Shown: positions 45,406 through 55,714, counted from the first letter of the stretch. The stretch is DNA of 64,000 bases from Luteimonas sp. BLCC-B24 (GCF_028550595.1 NZ_JAQQGN010000001.1:186001-250000); one strand, 5' to 3'. Program-made: numbers and translations. The notes: generated from the letters alone by a model not told the origin.

Positions 45406-46494
45406 TCAGGCGTTGACGAAGCGCACCCGGCGCGTGATGCCGCAGGTCAGCGCATACGAAATCGTGCCCGCCGCCTCGGCCACGGTTTCCACCGGCAACG
45501 CCGGCCCCCACAGGGTGACCGGGTCGCCGGCGCGCACGCCGTCGACGCCGCGCAGGTCGATCGTCATCAGGTCCATCGACACCCGGCCGACCACCGACGC
45601 GGCGTGGCCGTTGACCAGTACCGGCGTGCCGGCGGGTGCGAGGCGCGGATACCCATCGCCGTAGCCGACCGCGGCCACGCCCAGCAGGAGGTCTTCGGGC
45701 GCCTCCCAGGTGGCGGAATAGCCCACGCGATCGCCTTTGCGCAGCGGGTTCACGGCGAGCAGGCGCGTCTCGAACGTCATCGCCGGACGCAGGCCGAACT
45801 CGGCACCGGGACGACCGGCGACGACCGACATCCCGTACAGGGCGCCCCCGGGGCGGATCCAGTCGCCGTGGGACTCGCTCCAGCCGAGCACCGCCGCCGA
45901 ATTGGCCAGCGAGCGCGGTCCGGGCAGATCGGCGGTCGCCGCCGCGAACGCCCGCAGCTGGGCCGGTGTCTGCGCCCCGCTGCGTGCATGGGGATCGAAC
46001 TCGTCCGAACTGGCGAAGTGGGTCATCAGCACGATGTCGCCGTGCACGCCGCGCGCCGCGCGCAGGCGCGCGTGCACCTCGCGCACATGCTCGGGCGGAA
46101 AGCCCAGCCGGTGCATGCCGGTATCGATCTTCAGCCACACCCGGATCGGTGCGCCATCGGTCTGCTCCAGCAGCTCGAGCTGGGCCGCGTGATGCACGAT
46201 GGCCTCGGCGCGCAGGCCGCGCAGCAGATCGAGATCGGCCTCGCTGTCGAATCCGGACAGCACCAGAATGGGCTGCTCGAGTCCCGCCGCGCGGATACGC
46301 GCCGCATCCTCGATCGCCGCGACCCCGAATGCATCGGCCTCGTGCAGCGCGCGGGCCGCGGTCTCGAGTCCGTGGCCGTAACCGTCGGCCTTGACCATCG
46401 CCATCAGCCGCCGACCGGGCGCGCGGGCACGCATCACGCCCAGGTTGTGGCGCAGCGCATCGGTATGGATGGTGGCGGTGATCGGACGGGCCAT
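45406..46494 (-). CDS. alr: Alanine racemase
   Basis: This 362-residue PLP enzyme makes D-alanine for peptidoglycan. The PLP Lys is K35 in MVKADGYGHG, and the catalytic Tyr is in RVGYSATW. The alanine-racemase blocks GVAAIEDAARIRAAG, HFASSDEFD and RVSMDLMTIDL are complete. The start MARPITATIHTDALRHN is preferred over one four codons upstream. It is the last gene of the leftward rpsF-rpsR-rplI-dnaB-alr unit, 85 bases after dnaB, an order conserved in gammaproteobacteria. Confidence 0.95.
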   Translation of the reverse strand: MARPITATIHTDALRHNLGVMRARAPGRRLMAMVKADGYGHGLETAARALHEADAFGVAAIEDAARIRAAGLEQPILVLSGFDSEADLDLLRGLRAEAIVHHAAQLELLEQTDGAPIRVWLKIDTGMHRLGFPPEHVREVHARLRAARGVHGDIVLMTHFASSDEFDPHARSGAQTPAQLRAFAAATADLPGPRSLANSAAVLGWSESHGDWIRPGGALYGMSVVAGRPGAEFGLRPAMTFETRLLAVNPLRKGDRVGYSATWEAPEDLLLGVAAVGYGDGYPRLAPAGTPVLVNGHAASVVGRVSMDLMTIDLRGVDGVRAGDPVTLWGPALPVETVAEAAGTISYALTCGITRRVRFVNA

Positions 46495-46579
46495 GCGCGG
46501 CAACACGAGGACGACGGGTGACGCCGCCTATTCTGCCTGCGCCCCGCCCGCGCCGGTACCGCCGGCGCGACGTCCGGAC

Positions 46580-47980
46580 CTACTCGAAGCTGCCGATCGA
46601 ATCGTGCGACAGGTTGTCGAAGCGGGTGTACTCGCCGAAGAACTTCAGCTTCACCGAGCCGGTCGGACCGCTACGCTGCTTGCCGATGATGATCTCGGCC
46701 AGGCCTTTGTCCGGCGACGTGTCCTTGTTGTAGTAGTCGTCGCGGTAGATGAAGATGATGATGTCGGCGTCCTGCTCGATCGCGCCCGATTCGCGCAGGT
46801 CCGCCATCACCGGGCGCTTGTCGGCACGCGTTTCCAGCGAGCGGTTGAGCTGCGACAGCGCGATCACCGGCACGTTGAGCTCCTTGGCCAGCCCCTTGAG
46901 CGAACGCGAGATCTCGGAGATTTCGGTGGCGCGGTTCTCGCTGTTGCCCGGCACCGACATCAGCTGCAGGTAGTCGATGACGATCAGACCGAGATCGTGC
47001 TCGCGCTTCAGGCGTCGGCACTTGGCGCGCAGCACGTCGGGGCCGAGGCCCGGCGTGTCGTCGATGAAGATCTTGGTCTCCTTGAGCATGCGGATCGCAC
47101 TGCTCACCCGGCTCCAGTCCTCGTCCTCGAGCTGACCGGTGCGCAGCCGCGTGGCATTGACGCGGCCGTTGGACGAGATCAGGCGCAGCGCGAGCTGGCT
47201 GGCCGACATTTCCATCGAGAACACGCCGACCGCCTTCTTGGTCTTGATCGCGGCGTACTCGGCGATGTTCAGCGCGAAGGTCGTCTTGCCCATCGCCGGA
47301 CGCGCGGCCAGGATGATCAGGTCCGTCGGCTGCAGGCCGGCGGTCATCTCGTCGAATTCGGTATAGCCGGTGGGCAGGCCGGTCACGCCGCCGCCGTTGT
47401 TGTAGCGCGTCTGCAGCACATCGAAGGCGTCGGCCATCGCCTTGTTGATCGCGGTGAAGTCGCTGCGCCCCTGGGCGCCGGCCTCGGCGATCTTGAACAC
47501 CTGCTGCTCGGCCTTGGCGAGGATCTCGCTGCTGTCGCGGCCGTCGGGCTGGAAGCCGTCGTTGACGATCTCGGTGCCGACGTCGATCAGCTGACGCAGG
47601 ATCGCCTTGTCGCGCACGATCTCGGCATAGGCGCGAATGTTCGCCGCCGAGGGCGTGGTACTGGCCAGTTCGCCGAGGTAGGCGCCACCGGCGACGAGTT
47701 CGGACAGGCCGTTCGATTCGAACCACTCGCCCAGCGTCACCGCATCGAACGGCTTGCTCTTTTCCGCCAGTTCCTGGATCGCGGTGTAGATCTTCTGGTG
47801 GTCGCGGCGATAGAAATCCTCCGGGACCAGCAGATCGGCGATGCGGTCGTAGGCGTCGGGCACCAGCATCAGGCCGCCGAGCACCGCCTGCTCGGCTTCG
47901 ACCGATTGCGGCGGAATGCGCAGCTGCTCGACGCGCGCGTCGGCGCGGTGTTCGTTGCGGTAGTCGGGACGTGCGGACAT
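46580..47980 (-). CDS. dnaB: Replicative DNA helicase DnaB
   Basis: This 466-residue hexameric 5'-3' helicase works at the replication fork. The N-terminal collar domain is residues about 20-125 (IPPQSVEAEQAVLGGLMLV, the DnaG-interacting part). The RecA-like motor has Walker A ARPAMGKTTFALN, Walker B LIVIDYLQLM, ALSQLNRSLE and the arginine finger region DADIIIFIYRDDYY. There is no intein. The start MSARPDYRN is chosen because upstream sequence is not homologous. A perfect DnaA box and a near match lie just upstream at 48042-48073, close to its promoter. Confidence 0.97.
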   Translation of the reverse strand: MSARPDYRNEHRADARVEQLRIPPQSVEAEQAVLGGLMLVPDAYDRIADLLVPEDFYRRDHQKIYTAIQELAEKSKPFDAVTLGEWFESNGLSELVAGGAYLGELASTTPSAANIRAYAEIVRDKAILRQLIDVGTEIVNDGFQPDGRDSSEILAKAEQQVFKIAEAGAQGRSDFTAINKAMADAFDVLQTRYNNGGGVTGLPTGYTEFDEMTAGLQPTDLIILAARPAMGKTTFALNIAEYAAIKTKKAVGVFSMEMSASQLALRLISSNGRVNATRLRTGQLEDEDWSRVSSAIRMLKETKIFIDDTPGLGPDVLRAKCRRLKREHDLGLIVIDYLQLMSVPGNSENRATEISEISRSLKGLAKELNVPVIALSQLNRSLETRADKRPVMADLRESGAIEQDADIIIFIYRDDYYNKDTSPDKGLAEIIIGKQRSGPTGSVKLKFFGEYTRFDNLSHDSIGSFE

Positions 47981-48041
47981 GACGGGATTCGCTGGAACGG
48001 CCGCGCTTGCGCGCGCGACCCTCGATGCTAGTGCGACGGCC

Positions 48042-48073
48042 TGTGGACAGGCGACCCCACAAGCTGTGGATAA
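48042..48073. promoter_or_regulatory. DnaA box upstream of dnaB
   Basis: TGTGGATAA (48065-48073) is the exact complement of the DnaA-box consensus TTATCCACA. A second site, TGTGGACAG (48042-48050), differs at two positions. They lie 62 to 94 bases from the dnaB start, between dnaB and rplI, and could let DnaA control dnaB transcription. No origin-like AT-rich region is seen, so this is not oriC. Confidence 0.65.
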
Positions 48074-48227
48074 CACCGGATGCTGCGCGCGCCGCGTCGC
48101 GCCGCCTGCGACCCGCGCCGGCCCTCGGCGCAACGCCGTGCGGATACGGCCGGCCGGGGGCCGTGGCCCGCCAAACGGAAACGGGCGCCCTGGGGCGCCC
48201 GTTCCTGGAAGCCTGGATCCGCAGGGA

Positions 48228-48680
48228 TCAGGCGACCTCACCCTCGATCACGACCTTCACCGTGGTCTCGGCGTCGGCGTGCAGATGGATGACCACGTCG
48301 TACTCGCCGGTGTTGCGGAACGCGCCTTCACCCAGCACGACTTCCGACTTCTCGACCGGCGCGACGGCCTTGGTCAGGGCGTCGGCGATTTCGCGCGGGC
48401 CGACCGAACCGTAGAGCTTGCCTTCGGTCGATGCGTTGGCGTAGATCGTCACGCTCGCGCCTTCGAGCTTCGCCAGACGGCCCTGGGCCTCGTCGAGCTG
48501 GGCCTGGGCCTTGGCTTCGTACTCGGCGCGGCGCGCTTCGAACTCGGCGACGTTGGCCGCGGTGGCCGGCACGGCCTTGCCCTGCGGCACGAGGTAATTG
48601 CGGCCGTAGCCCGGCTTGACGCTGACCTTGTCGCCCAGGTTGCCGAGGTTGGTGACCTTCTGCAGGAGAATCAGTTGCAT
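48228..48680 (-). CDS. rplI: 50S ribosomal protein bL9
   Basis: This 150-residue protein has two domains. The N-terminal rRNA-binding domain is [30 protein letters not shown] over residues 1-30, with the characteristic GxGRNYL. The central long helix is [20 protein letters not shown], and the C-terminal domain begins [20 protein letters not shown]. It sits at the L1 side of the large subunit. It follows rpsR in the same direction, with a 129-base spacer that contains a GTCCGAATCGGAC hairpin (48737-48749). Confidence 0.97.
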   Translation of the reverse strand: MQLILLQKVTNLGNLGDKVSVKPGYGRNYLVPQGKAVPATAANVAEFEARRAEYEAKAQAQLDEAQGRLAKLEGASVTIYANASTEGKLYGSVGPREIADALTKAVAPVEKSEVVLGEGAFRNTGEYDVVIHLHADAETTVKVVIEGEVA

Positions 48681-48809
48681 GGTAGTGCTCCGTATTCGTT
48701 AGCGGCGCGCCTGGTCGGCCCGCCGCAACGCGTGCTGTCCGAATCGGACGGATGGTTCAACGCGGGGAACGGACCGGCTGCGCGCCGAGGCGGCCGCCGG
48801 CCAACCGGT

Positions 48810-49040
48810 TCAGACGTTGTGGTTGTCGGTGTACGGGATCAGCGCCAGGAAGCGTGCGCGCTTGACGGCCGTGGCCAGCTGACGCTGGTAACGCGACTTG
48901 GTGCCGGTGATGCGGCTCGGCACGATCTTGCCGTTCTCGGTGAGGTTCTGGCGCAGGGTGTTGAGATCCTTGTAATCGATCTCCTTGACGCCCTCGGCGG
49001 TGAACTTGCAGAACTTGCGGCGGCGGAAGAACTTGGACAT
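48810..49040 (-). CDS. rpsR: 30S ribosomal protein bS18
   Basis: This 76-residue primary rRNA-binding protein of the platform forms a heterodimer with bS6. The characteristic [37 protein letters not shown] and [20 protein letters not shown] are intact and the length is typical. It lies 11 bases after rpsF. No priB is between them, unlike in enterobacteria. The mRNA leader of the operon contains a candidate bS6:bS18 binding site (49572-49601) for autoregulation. Confidence 0.97.
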   Translation of the reverse strand: MSKFFRRRKFCKFTAEGVKEIDYKDLNTLRQNLTENGKIVPSRITGTKSRYQRQLATAVKRARFLALIPYTDNHNV

Positions 49041-49051
49041 GGGCGTGATCC

Positions 49052-49489
49052 TCAGGCGGCTTCGGCGGAATCGGACTTGTCGGCGGCGCCCTCGGCGTCA
49101 CCGCCGGTGCTCTCGCCTTCGTCGTCGCGGCGACGACGGTCGCTACGCTCGGGCTTGTCGCCCTTGTCGTCCTTGTTCTTCATGATCAGCGACTGCTCGG
49201 TGTCGGCCTCGTCGCGGCGGACCACCAGGTGACGCAGCACCGCGTCGTTGAAGCGGAACGCTTCGACGAGCTCGTCGAGGCCGGCCTGGCCGACTTCGAT
49301 GTTGAACAGCACGTAGTGAGCCTTGACCAGGTTGTTGATCGGGTAGGCCAGCTGGCGGCGACCCCAGTCCTCGAGACGATGGATGGTGCCCTCGGCGCCC
49401 TCGATCATCGACTTGTAGCGCTCGATCATCGCCGGGACCTGCTCGCTCTGGTCCGGGTGGACCAGGAACACAACTTCGTAATGACGCAT
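49052..49489 (-). CDS. rpsF: 30S ribosomal protein bS6
   Basis: This 145-residue platform protein is the partner of bS18. The RRM-like core ([50 protein letters not shown]) is complete to about residue 100. The C-terminal tail of about 40 residues is a charged Lys/Asp/Glu/Arg-rich extension ([20 protein letters not shown]), the region that in E. coli receives glutamate residues. It is the first gene of the operon with rpsR, rplI, dnaB and alr. AAGGAAACC precedes the ATG. Confidence 0.97.
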   Translation of the reverse strand: MRHYEVVFLVHPDQSEQVPAMIERYKSMIEGAEGTIHRLEDWGRRQLAYPINNLVKAHYVLFNIEVGQAGLDELVEAFRFNDAVLRHLVVRRDEADTEQSLIMKNKDDKGDKPERSDRRRRDDEGESTGGDAEGAADKSDSAEAA

Positions 49490-49881
49490 TGTGGTTTCCT
49501 TTCGGATATCGACCGCGCCTGCCGGCGACGGTCCGGATAGCCCCCCGTCGCGATCGCGTGGTGGGGCAAGGGGCTCCCTCGGCGCCTGGGCGCAGGGAGC
49601 CGGGCATTCTCACAGAACGCCCGCGCCGCGGCAAGTGCGGCGGACGGGTGCGACATTCGGTCACAGCGCGGCCCGCGCCACGCCGTGATGAAATCGGCGC
49701 CGGGCCGGGACACCTGCTGCGCAGGGCGCCCCTCCGCGCCGACCGGCCTCCCGGCGCTCACCGCCCTGCCCCGTCCATCCGCCGCCCGAGCGCGGCGCAA
49801 CGAAGACCCGACGTGCCGACCGCCGCTTTCATCCTGCCACGCCACGCACGCCCCACCGGGACGGCGCGGCGTGGCGTCCGC
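49490..49881. other. 392-bp region between rpsF and the MFS gene
   Basis: The rightmost 280 bp show no gene or clear motif. The part next to rpsF contains the operon leader with the S6:S18-like hairpin. The whole spacer is very GC-rich, and frames on both strands give only Arg/Pro-rich chance products. Confidence 0.5.
49572..49601 (-). promoter_or_regulatory. Candidate bS6:bS18-binding leader hairpin of rpsF operon
   Basis: On the minus-strand RNA, GGCUCCCU (49601-49594) pairs with AGGGAGCC (49579-49572). An inner GCGCC/GGCGC stem lies above it, with extra CG or CCG bases on the 3' side. This layout resembles the known S6:S18 mRNA motif, a hairpin with a CCG bulge used for feedback control. 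It is about 83 bases before the rpsF ATG. Confidence 0.55.
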
Positions 49882-51204
49882 TCAGCGGACGGTTTCCAGC
49901 GTGCGGCTGAAGCCGAGCGCCGCGAGCGTCACGACCGCGCCGGACAGCAGGTAATAGCCGACGTAGGCCAGGCCGAATTCGCTGCACAGCCACAGGGCCA
50001 CCAGCGGGGCGAAGCCCGCGCCCAGCAGCCAGGCGATGTCCGAGGTGACCGCCGCGCCGGTGTAGCGGTAGATGCTCTCGAAGCGCGAGGCGATCGCGTT
50101 GCTGGCCTGCCCCAGCGACAAGCCGAGCAGCGCGAAGCCGACGACGACGTAGGTCGTGCGACCGGCCGTCGTGTCGGACCCGAGCAGCGGCGCGGCGGCG
50201 AAGCTGAAGAGCGCGATCAGCACGGCCGCGATGGCCAGCTGGCCGCGACGCCCGAGCCGGTCGGCCAGCAGGCCCGATGCCATGATGCCCAGACCGCCGA
50301 CGATCGCGCCCAGGAACAGGCTGCCGAGGAAGTCCGCGGCGTTGTGGTCGGTGAACAGCGTCGCCCAGCTCAGCGGGAAGATCGTGACCAGGTGGAACAT
50401 GGCGTAGGTCGCCAGCGGGATCAGCGCACCGAGGAACACCTGGCGGGGATGCGTGCGGATCGTCTCGAACACGCGGCGCGGCTGGAGCTCGCGCTCCTTG
50501 AACAGCTGCACGAACTCGGGCGTGATCACCAGGCGCAGGCGTGCGAACAGCGCGACCACGTTCAAGGCGAGCGCGACGAAGAACGGGAAGCGCCAGCCCC
50601 AGGCCATGAAGTCCTCCGGGCTCAGCGCCCGCACGAAGACGAAGAAGAAACCGCACGCCAGTGCGAAGCCGATCGCGGCGCCGAGCTGCGGCACCATGGC
50701 GTACCAGCCGCGACGCTCCTGCGGCGCGCTGAGCGACAACAGCGACGGCAGGCCGTCCCAGGCGCCGCCCCAGCCCAGGCCCTGGCCGAAGCGGAAGACC
50801 GCCAGCAGCACCGGCGCCAGCATGCCGGCCTGGGCGTAGCTGGGCAGGAAGGCGATCGCCATCGTCGAGCCGCACAGCAGGAACAGGGCGGCGGTGAGCT
50901 TGGTCGCGCGGCCGAAGTTGCGGTCGATCGCCATGAAGACCAGCGAGCCGATCGGACGGGCGATGAAGGCGAGCGAGAAGATCGCGAACGACTTGAGGGT
51001 CGCCTGGACGGGGTCGCTGTCGGCGAAGAACAGGTACGGGAACACCAGCACCGAGGCGATGCCGTAGACGAAGAAGTCGAAGAATTCCGACGTCCGGCCC
51101 ATGACCACGGGGAACGCGATCTTGCCCGGGGAGACCTCGATCTCGTCGCGGGTCTCGGGCGCGTCATCCAGCCCGGTGGTGGCTTGCTCTTCGGCTCGGC
51201 TCAT
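49882..51204 (-). CDS. MFS transporter, metabolite:H+ symporter type
   Basis: This 440-residue inner-membrane protein has 12 predicted helices. The N-terminal SEFFDFFVYGIASVLVFPYLF and IARPIGSLVFMAIDRNFGRA match the metabolite:proton symporter family, whose members include ShiA, ProP and KgtP. GQGLGWGGAWDGLPSLL is a conserved loop. The central basic loop is ERELQPRRVFETIRTHPRQ. The transported compound is unknown; many in this subfamily take up organic acids or osmolytes. It is monocistronic, divergent from the quinol oxidase operon. Confidence 0.88.
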   Translation of the reverse strand: MSRAEEQATTGLDDAPETRDEIEVSPGKIAFPVVMGRTSEFFDFFVYGIASVLVFPYLFFADSDPVQATLKSFAIFSLAFIARPIGSLVFMAIDRNFGRATKLTAALFLLCGSTMAIAFLPSYAQAGMLAPVLLAVFRFGQGLGWGGAWDGLPSLLSLSAPQERRGWYAMVPQLGAAIGFALACGFFFVFVRALSPEDFMAWGWRFPFFVALALNVVALFARLRLVITPEFVQLFKERELQPRRVFETIRTHPRQVFLGALIPLATYAMFHLVTIFPLSWATLFTDHNAADFLGSLFLGAIVGGLGIMASGLLADRLGRRGQLAIAAVLIALFSFAAAPLLGSDTTAGRTTYVVVGFALLGLSLGQASNAIASRFESIYRYTGAAVTSDIAWLLGAGFAPLVALWLCSEFGLAYVGYYLLSGAVVTLAALGFSRTLETVR

Positions 51205-51389
51205 ACGCGCGCTCTCTCTCCGGTCGGTTTATGGGGGATAATAGGCCCCGCGTTGCATTGTGAACCCGAAACGACCCCGCCGAGCAAGACGCACAGCCGC
51301 ACGGTCGATCCGGTTCCCTCCACACTAGCTCCGGCGCCGTGGCGCCGTCGTCAACTCGTCTGCCCTTCCCCCTTGTCGTCGATCACCCA

Positions 51390-52586
51390 ATGAAATCCAC
51401 ACTACGAGCCCTCGCGCTGCTGTCGGCCGCCGTCCTGCTGTCGGGATGCGAATGGACCGTCATGCGCCCCGCCGGCGACATTGCGATCCAGCAGCGCGAC
51501 CTGATCGTGCTGTCCACGGTCCTGATGCTGCTGATCATCGTCCCGGTGATCTTCCTGACGTTCTTCTTCGCCTGGAAGTACCGCGCGTCGAACACCGAGG
51601 CCGAGTACGCGCCCGACTGGCATCACTCCACGCGTCTGGAGCTGATCATCTGGTCGGCGCCGCTGGCGATCATCCTGGTGCTCGGTACGGTGACCTGGAT
51701 CGCGACCCACAAGCTGGATCCGTACCGGCCGCTGGACCGTATCGATGCCAACACCCCGATTCCGGAAGGCGTCGAGCCGCTGGTGGTCGAGGTGGTCGCG
51801 CTGGACTGGAAGTGGCTGTTCCTCTACCCCGAGCAGGGCATCGCGACGGTCAACGAGCTCGCCGCCCCGGTCAACGTGCCGATCCAGTTCAAGATCACGT
51901 CCTCGTCGATGATGAACTCGTTCTTCATTCCCGCGCTGGCCGGCCAGATCTACGCCATGACGGGCATGGAGACCAAGCTGCACGCGGTCATCAACCAGGA
52001 AGGCGTCTACAAGGGCTTTTCCGGCAACTACAGCGGCGACGGCTTCTCGCACATGCGCTTCGACTTCCACGGCATGAGCCAGGACGGGTTCGACGCCTGG
52101 GTGGAGAAGGTCCGCGCCGAGGGCGTGGCCTTCGGCCGCGACGAGTACCTCGAACTCGAGAAGCCCTCCGAGCGCGAGCCGGCCCGCTACTTCTCGGACG
52201 TCGATCCGGCGCTGTACGAGGCCATCCTCAACATGTGCGTCGCCCCGGGCACGATGTGCGTGCACGAGATGGCGCATATCGACAGCCTCGGCGGCGGTGG
52301 CGTCGACAGCACCGAGAACTATGCGCGCCTGCGCTACGACAACCGCCGTGCGAACCAGCCGTCCGAAGCGCCGGGCGCGACGTTCCCCGAGACGGGCCGT
52401 GACGCGCGCGACACCGAGCCGCAGGGCTTCGAGCCGCGTCCGGTCTCGCCGGAGGACACGATCCCGCAGCCGACCGAAGAGCTCGACATCGACGAAGGCA
52501 CCGAGCCGATGCGCCCGTCCCAGACGTCCGGCTCCCAGGGCGCGCCGGGCAAGGCCGACGCCGACGCCGAGGCGGAACGGCGCTGA
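51390..52586 (+). CDS. cyoA: Cytochrome bo3 quinol oxidase subunit II
   Basis: This 398-residue lipoprotein subunit II of a heme-copper quinol oxidase has lipobox LSGC (Cys near residue 19) and two transmembrane helices (about 36-60 and 80-102). The periplasmic cupredoxin domain carries ALDWKWLFLYPEQGIATVNE and SMMNSFFIPALAGQIYAM, as in E. coli CyoA. CuA ligands are absent, so electrons come from quinol, not cytochrome c. The C-terminal tail (from about residue 310) is a long Pro/Glu/Asp-rich disordered extension not seen in E. coli. A GATAAT at 51237-51242 may belong to a promoter, without a clear -35. Confidence 0.92.
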   Translation: MKSTLRALALLSAAVLLSGCEWTVMRPAGDIAIQQRDLIVLSTVLMLLIIVPVIFLTFFFAWKYRASNTEAEYAPDWHHSTRLELIIWSAPLAIILVLGTVTWIATHKLDPYRPLDRIDANTPIPEGVEPLVVEVVALDWKWLFLYPEQGIATVNELAAPVNVPIQFKITSSSMMNSFFIPALAGQIYAMTGMETKLHAVINQEGVYKGFSGNYSGDGFSHMRFDFHGMSQDGFDAWVEKVRAEGVAFGRDEYLELEKPSEREPARYFSDVDPALYEAILNMCVAPGTMCVHEMAHIDSLGGGGVDSTENYARLRYDNRRANQPSEAPGATFPETGRDARDTEPQGFEPRPVSPEDTIPQPTEELDIDEGTEPMRPSQTSGSQGAPGKADADAEAERR

Positions 52587-52631
52587 CCCGCCCTTCCGCA
52601 CTTCACGACACAAGTACCAGGCAGGAACCCC

Positions 52632-54644
52632 ATGTCCGCACCCCAGGACCAGATCCACTCACCGGTATTCGGGCGACTCTCGCTCGACGCGCTGGCCATC
52701 CTCCACGACCCGATCATCCTCGTGACCTTCATCGGCACGGTGCTCGGCGGCATCGCGATGCTGCTGCTGATCACCAAGTACCGCCTGTGGGGCTACCTCT
52801 GGAAGGAATGGTTCACCAGCATCGACCACAAGAAGATCGGGATCATGTACTGCATCCTCGGTCTGGTGATGCTGCTGCGCGGCTTCGCCGACGCGGTGAT
52901 GATGCGCGCGCACCAGGCCATGGCCGCCAGCGGCAGCGAGGGCTTCCTGCCGCCGCACCACTACGATCAGATCTTCACCGCCCACGGCGTGATCATGATC
53001 TTCTTCGTGGCCATGCCGCTGGTGACGGGGCTGATGAACTACATCGTGCCGCTGCAGATCGGCGCGCGTGACGTCTCGTTCCCGTTCCTCAACAACTTCA
53101 GCTTCTGGATGACCGCCGCGGGCGCGACGCTGATCATGATCTCGCTGTTCGTCGGCGAGTTCGCGCGTACCGGCTGGCTGGCGTATCCCCCGTTGTCGGG
53201 CGCCGACTACAGTCCAGGCACCGGCATGGACTACTACCTGTGGGGCCTGCAGGTCGCGGGCGTCGGCACCACGCTGTCGGGCATCAACCTGATCGTCACC
53301 ATCGTCAAGATGCGTGCGCCGGGCATGAAGCTGATGCGCATGCCGATCTTCACCTGGACCTCGCTCTGCACCAACATCCTGATCGTCGCCTCGTTCCCCA
53401 TCCTCACGGCAACGCTCGCGCTGCTGACGATGGACCGCTACGTGGGCACGAATTTCTTCACGAACGATCTCGGCGGCAGCCCGATGATGTACGTGAACCT
53501 GATCTGGATCTGGGGCCACCCGGAGGTCTACATCCTGATCCTGCCCGCATTCGGCATCTTCTCCGAGGTCGTGGCGACGTACTGCGGCAAGCGGCTGTTC
53601 GGCTACACGTCGATGGTCTACGCCACCGCGGTGATCACGATCCTCTCGTACCTGGTTTGGCTGCACCACTTCTTCACGATGGGCTCGGGCGCCAGCGTCA
53701 ACGCGTTCTTCGGCATCACGACGATGATCATCTCGATCCCGACGGGCGCGAAGATCTTCAACTGGCTGTTCACCATGTACAAGGGACGCATCCGCTTCGA
53801 TGTGCCGATGCTGTGGACGGTCGGGTTCATGTTCACCTTCGTCATCGGTGGCATGACCGGCGTGCTGCTCGCGGTGCCGCCGGCGGACTTCGTGCTGCAC
53901 AACAGCCTGTTCCTGGTCGCGCACTTCCACAACGTGATCATCGGCGGCGTGGTCTTCGGCCTGTTCGCCGGCATGGTCTACTGGTTCCCCAAGGCCTTCG
54001 GCTTCAAGCTCGACGAGTTCTGGGGCAAGGTGTCGTTCTGGTGCTGGCTGATCGGCTTCTGGATCGCGTTCACCCCGCTCTACATCCTCGGTCTGATGGG
54101 CGTCACCCGCCGCCTGAGCCAGTTCGAGGACACCTCGCTGTCGGTGCTGTTCATCGTCCCGGCCGTGGGCGTGGCGCTGATCGCGATGGGCATCGCGGCG
54201 TTCCTGCTGTCGATCGTGGTGGCCGTGCGCAACCGCAAGAAGCTGCGCGACGTCACCGGCGATCCGTGGAACGGCCGCACCCTGGAATGGGCCACCTCGT
54301 CGCCGCCGCCGGCCTACAACTTCGCGTTCACCCCGGTGGTCCATGAGATCGACGCGTGGTCGGACATGAAGCGGCACGGCTACCAGCGCCCGACCAGCGG
54401 CTTCGTGCCGATCCACATGCCCAAGAACACCGGCGCCGGTGTGGTGCTGTCGGCGATCAGCGTGGCCCTCGGCTTCGCGCTGGTCTGGCACATCTGGTGG
54501 ATGGCGGGCGCGTCGCTGGTGGCGCTGATCGTCGCGACGATCTGGCACACCTTCAACTACGACCGCGACTACTACATCCCGGCCGAGGACGTGATCGCGA
54601 CCGAGGACGAACGCACGCGTCAGCTGGCGCAGCAGGCACTCTGA
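52632..54644 (+). CDS. cyoB: Cytochrome bo3 quinol oxidase subunit I
   Basis: This 670-residue catalytic subunit holds heme b and the heme o3-CuB centre. It reduces oxygen to water and pumps protons. CuB ligands are in [14 protein letters not shown] (His and the cross-linked Tyr) and [11 protein letters not shown]. Quinol-site residues equivalent to E. coli R71, D75, H98 and Q101 are in [12 protein letters not shown] and [11 protein letters not shown], which confirms quinol use. The 15 or so helices and the C-terminal extension are of normal length. AGGCAGGA precedes the ATG. Confidence 0.97.
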   Translation: MSAPQDQIHSPVFGRLSLDALAILHDPIILVTFIGTVLGGIAMLLLITKYRLWGYLWKEWFTSIDHKKIGIMYCILGLVMLLRGFADAVMMRAHQAMAASGSEGFLPPHHYDQIFTAHGVIMIFFVAMPLVTGLMNYIVPLQIGARDVSFPFLNNFSFWMTAAGATLIMISLFVGEFARTGWLAYPPLSGADYSPGTGMDYYLWGLQVAGVGTTLSGINLIVTIVKMRAPGMKLMRMPIFTWTSLCTNILIVASFPILTATLALLTMDRYVGTNFFTNDLGGSPMMYVNLIWIWGHPEVYILILPAFGIFSEVVATYCGKRLFGYTSMVYATAVITILSYLVWLHHFFTMGSGASVNAFFGITTMIISIPTGAKIFNWLFTMYKGRIRFDVPMLWTVGFMFTFVIGGMTGVLLAVPPADFVLHNSLFLVAHFHNVIIGGVVFGLFAGMVYWFPKAFGFKLDEFWGKVSFWCWLIGFWIAFTPLYILGLMGVTRRLSQFEDTSLSVLFIVPAVGVALIAMGIAAFLLSIVVAVRNRKKLRDVTGDPWNGRTLEWATSSPPPAYNFAFTPVVHEIDAWSDMKRHGYQRPTSGFVPIHMPKNTGAGVVLSAISVALGFALVWHIWWMAGASLVALIVATIWHTFNYDRDYYIPAEDVIATEDERTRQLAQQAL

Positions 54645-54646
54645 AC

Positions 54647-55297
54647 ATGGCACAGACGATTTCCACCACCGACTCCGCCGAGCGCGTGTATCACGTCATC
54701 GACGACCCGCACGCGCACGACGACGGGCATGCGCATCATCCTGAAACCGGAACCAATCTCGGGTTCTGGATCTACCTGATGAGCGACTGCCTGATCTTCG
54801 CGATCCTGTTCGCTGTCCACGCCGTGCTCGGCCGCAACTACGCGGCCGGCCCCTCGCCGGCCGACCTGTTCGACCTGAAGCTGATCCTGATCGCGACGTT
54901 CATGCTGCTGTTCTCGTCGATCACCTACGGCTTCGCGATGCTCAACTCGTACAAGAACAACATCAACCGGACGATCGGCTGGTTGCTGGTGACCGGCCTG
55001 TTCGGCCTGGCGTTCCTGGGCATCGAGATCTACGAGTTCCAGCACCTCGTGCATCTGGAGGCGACGCCGCAGCGCAGCGCGTTCCTGTCGTCGTTCTTCA
55101 CCCTGGTCGGCACCCACGGCCTGCACGTGACCTTCGGCCTGATCTGGCTGGTGACGCTGGTCGTGCAGCTCAGGAAGCACGGCCTCATCGAAGCCAACCG
55201 CCGCCGCCTGATGTGCCTGTCGATGTTCTGGCACTTCCTGGATGTGATCTGGATCGGCGTGTTCTCGTATGTCTATCTGATGGGAGTCGTGGGATGA
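54647..55297 (+). CDS. cyoC: Cytochrome bo3 quinol oxidase subunit III
   Basis: This 216-residue membrane subunit stabilises the proton-pumping core. After a His/Asp-rich N-terminal arm ([15 protein letters not shown]) come five helices, with [35 protein letters not shown] and the conserved [21 protein letters not shown] at the end. It starts two bases after the cyoB stop and its own stop overlaps cyoD (ATGA). The His-rich arm might bind metal. Confidence 0.95.
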   Translation: MAQTISTTDSAERVYHVIDDPHAHDDGHAHHPETGTNLGFWIYLMSDCLIFAILFAVHAVLGRNYAAGPSPADLFDLKLILIATFMLLFSSITYGFAMLNSYKNNINRTIGWLLVTGLFGLAFLGIEIYEFQHLVHLEATPQRSAFLSSFFTLVGTHGLHVTFGLIWLVTLVVQLRKHGLIEANRRRLMCLSMFWHFLDVIWIGVFSYVYLMGVVG

Positions 55298-55701
55298 GCC
55301 ACACCACCACCAACCAAACCGCCGCCGCGCGCGCCAACGACCATGCCCACGAGCCGGCGCACGACGGCCACAGCCACGGCAGCCTGCGCGATTACGTGAC
55401 CGGCTTCGTGCTGTCGGTGATCCTCACCGTGATTCCGTTCTGGCTGGTCATGGGCGAGGTGCTGGAGAGCCGCACCTGGACGGTCGCACTGATCATGCTC
55501 TTCGGCGCCGTGCAGATCGTGGTCCACATGGTCTACTTCCTGCACATGAACCGGAAATCCGAAGGCGGCTGGATCCTCTCGTCGCTGCTGTTCACCGGGA
55601 TCATCATCGTCATCGCGCTCGCCGGCTCGTTGTGGGTCATGCATCACCTCAACACCAACATGATGCCGATGTCGCCGGAGCAGATGCGCGTCGCCCCCTG
55701 A
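55294..55701 (+). CDS. cyoD: Cytochrome bo3 quinol oxidase subunit IV
   Basis: This 135-residue small subunit has three transmembrane helices ([59 protein letters not shown]). The N-terminal arm is polar and His-rich ([15 protein letters not shown]). It helps CuB loading and assembly in E. coli. It overlaps cyoC by four bases. A SURF1 gene, not cyoE, follows 13 bases later. Confidence 0.93.
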   Translation: MSHTTTNQTAAARANDHAHEPAHDGHSHGSLRDYVTGFVLSVILTVIPFWLVMGEVLESRTWTVALIMLFGAVQIVVHMVYFLHMNRKSEGGWILSSLLFTGIIIVIALAGSLWVMHHLNTNMMPMSPEQMRVAP

Positions 55702-55714
55702 CGCGCGGCCTGCC

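Noticed and set aside
48042-48073. Chromosomal origin at the DnaA boxes
   Set aside because: Only two boxes, no AT-rich unwinding region and no dnaA/dnaN genes.
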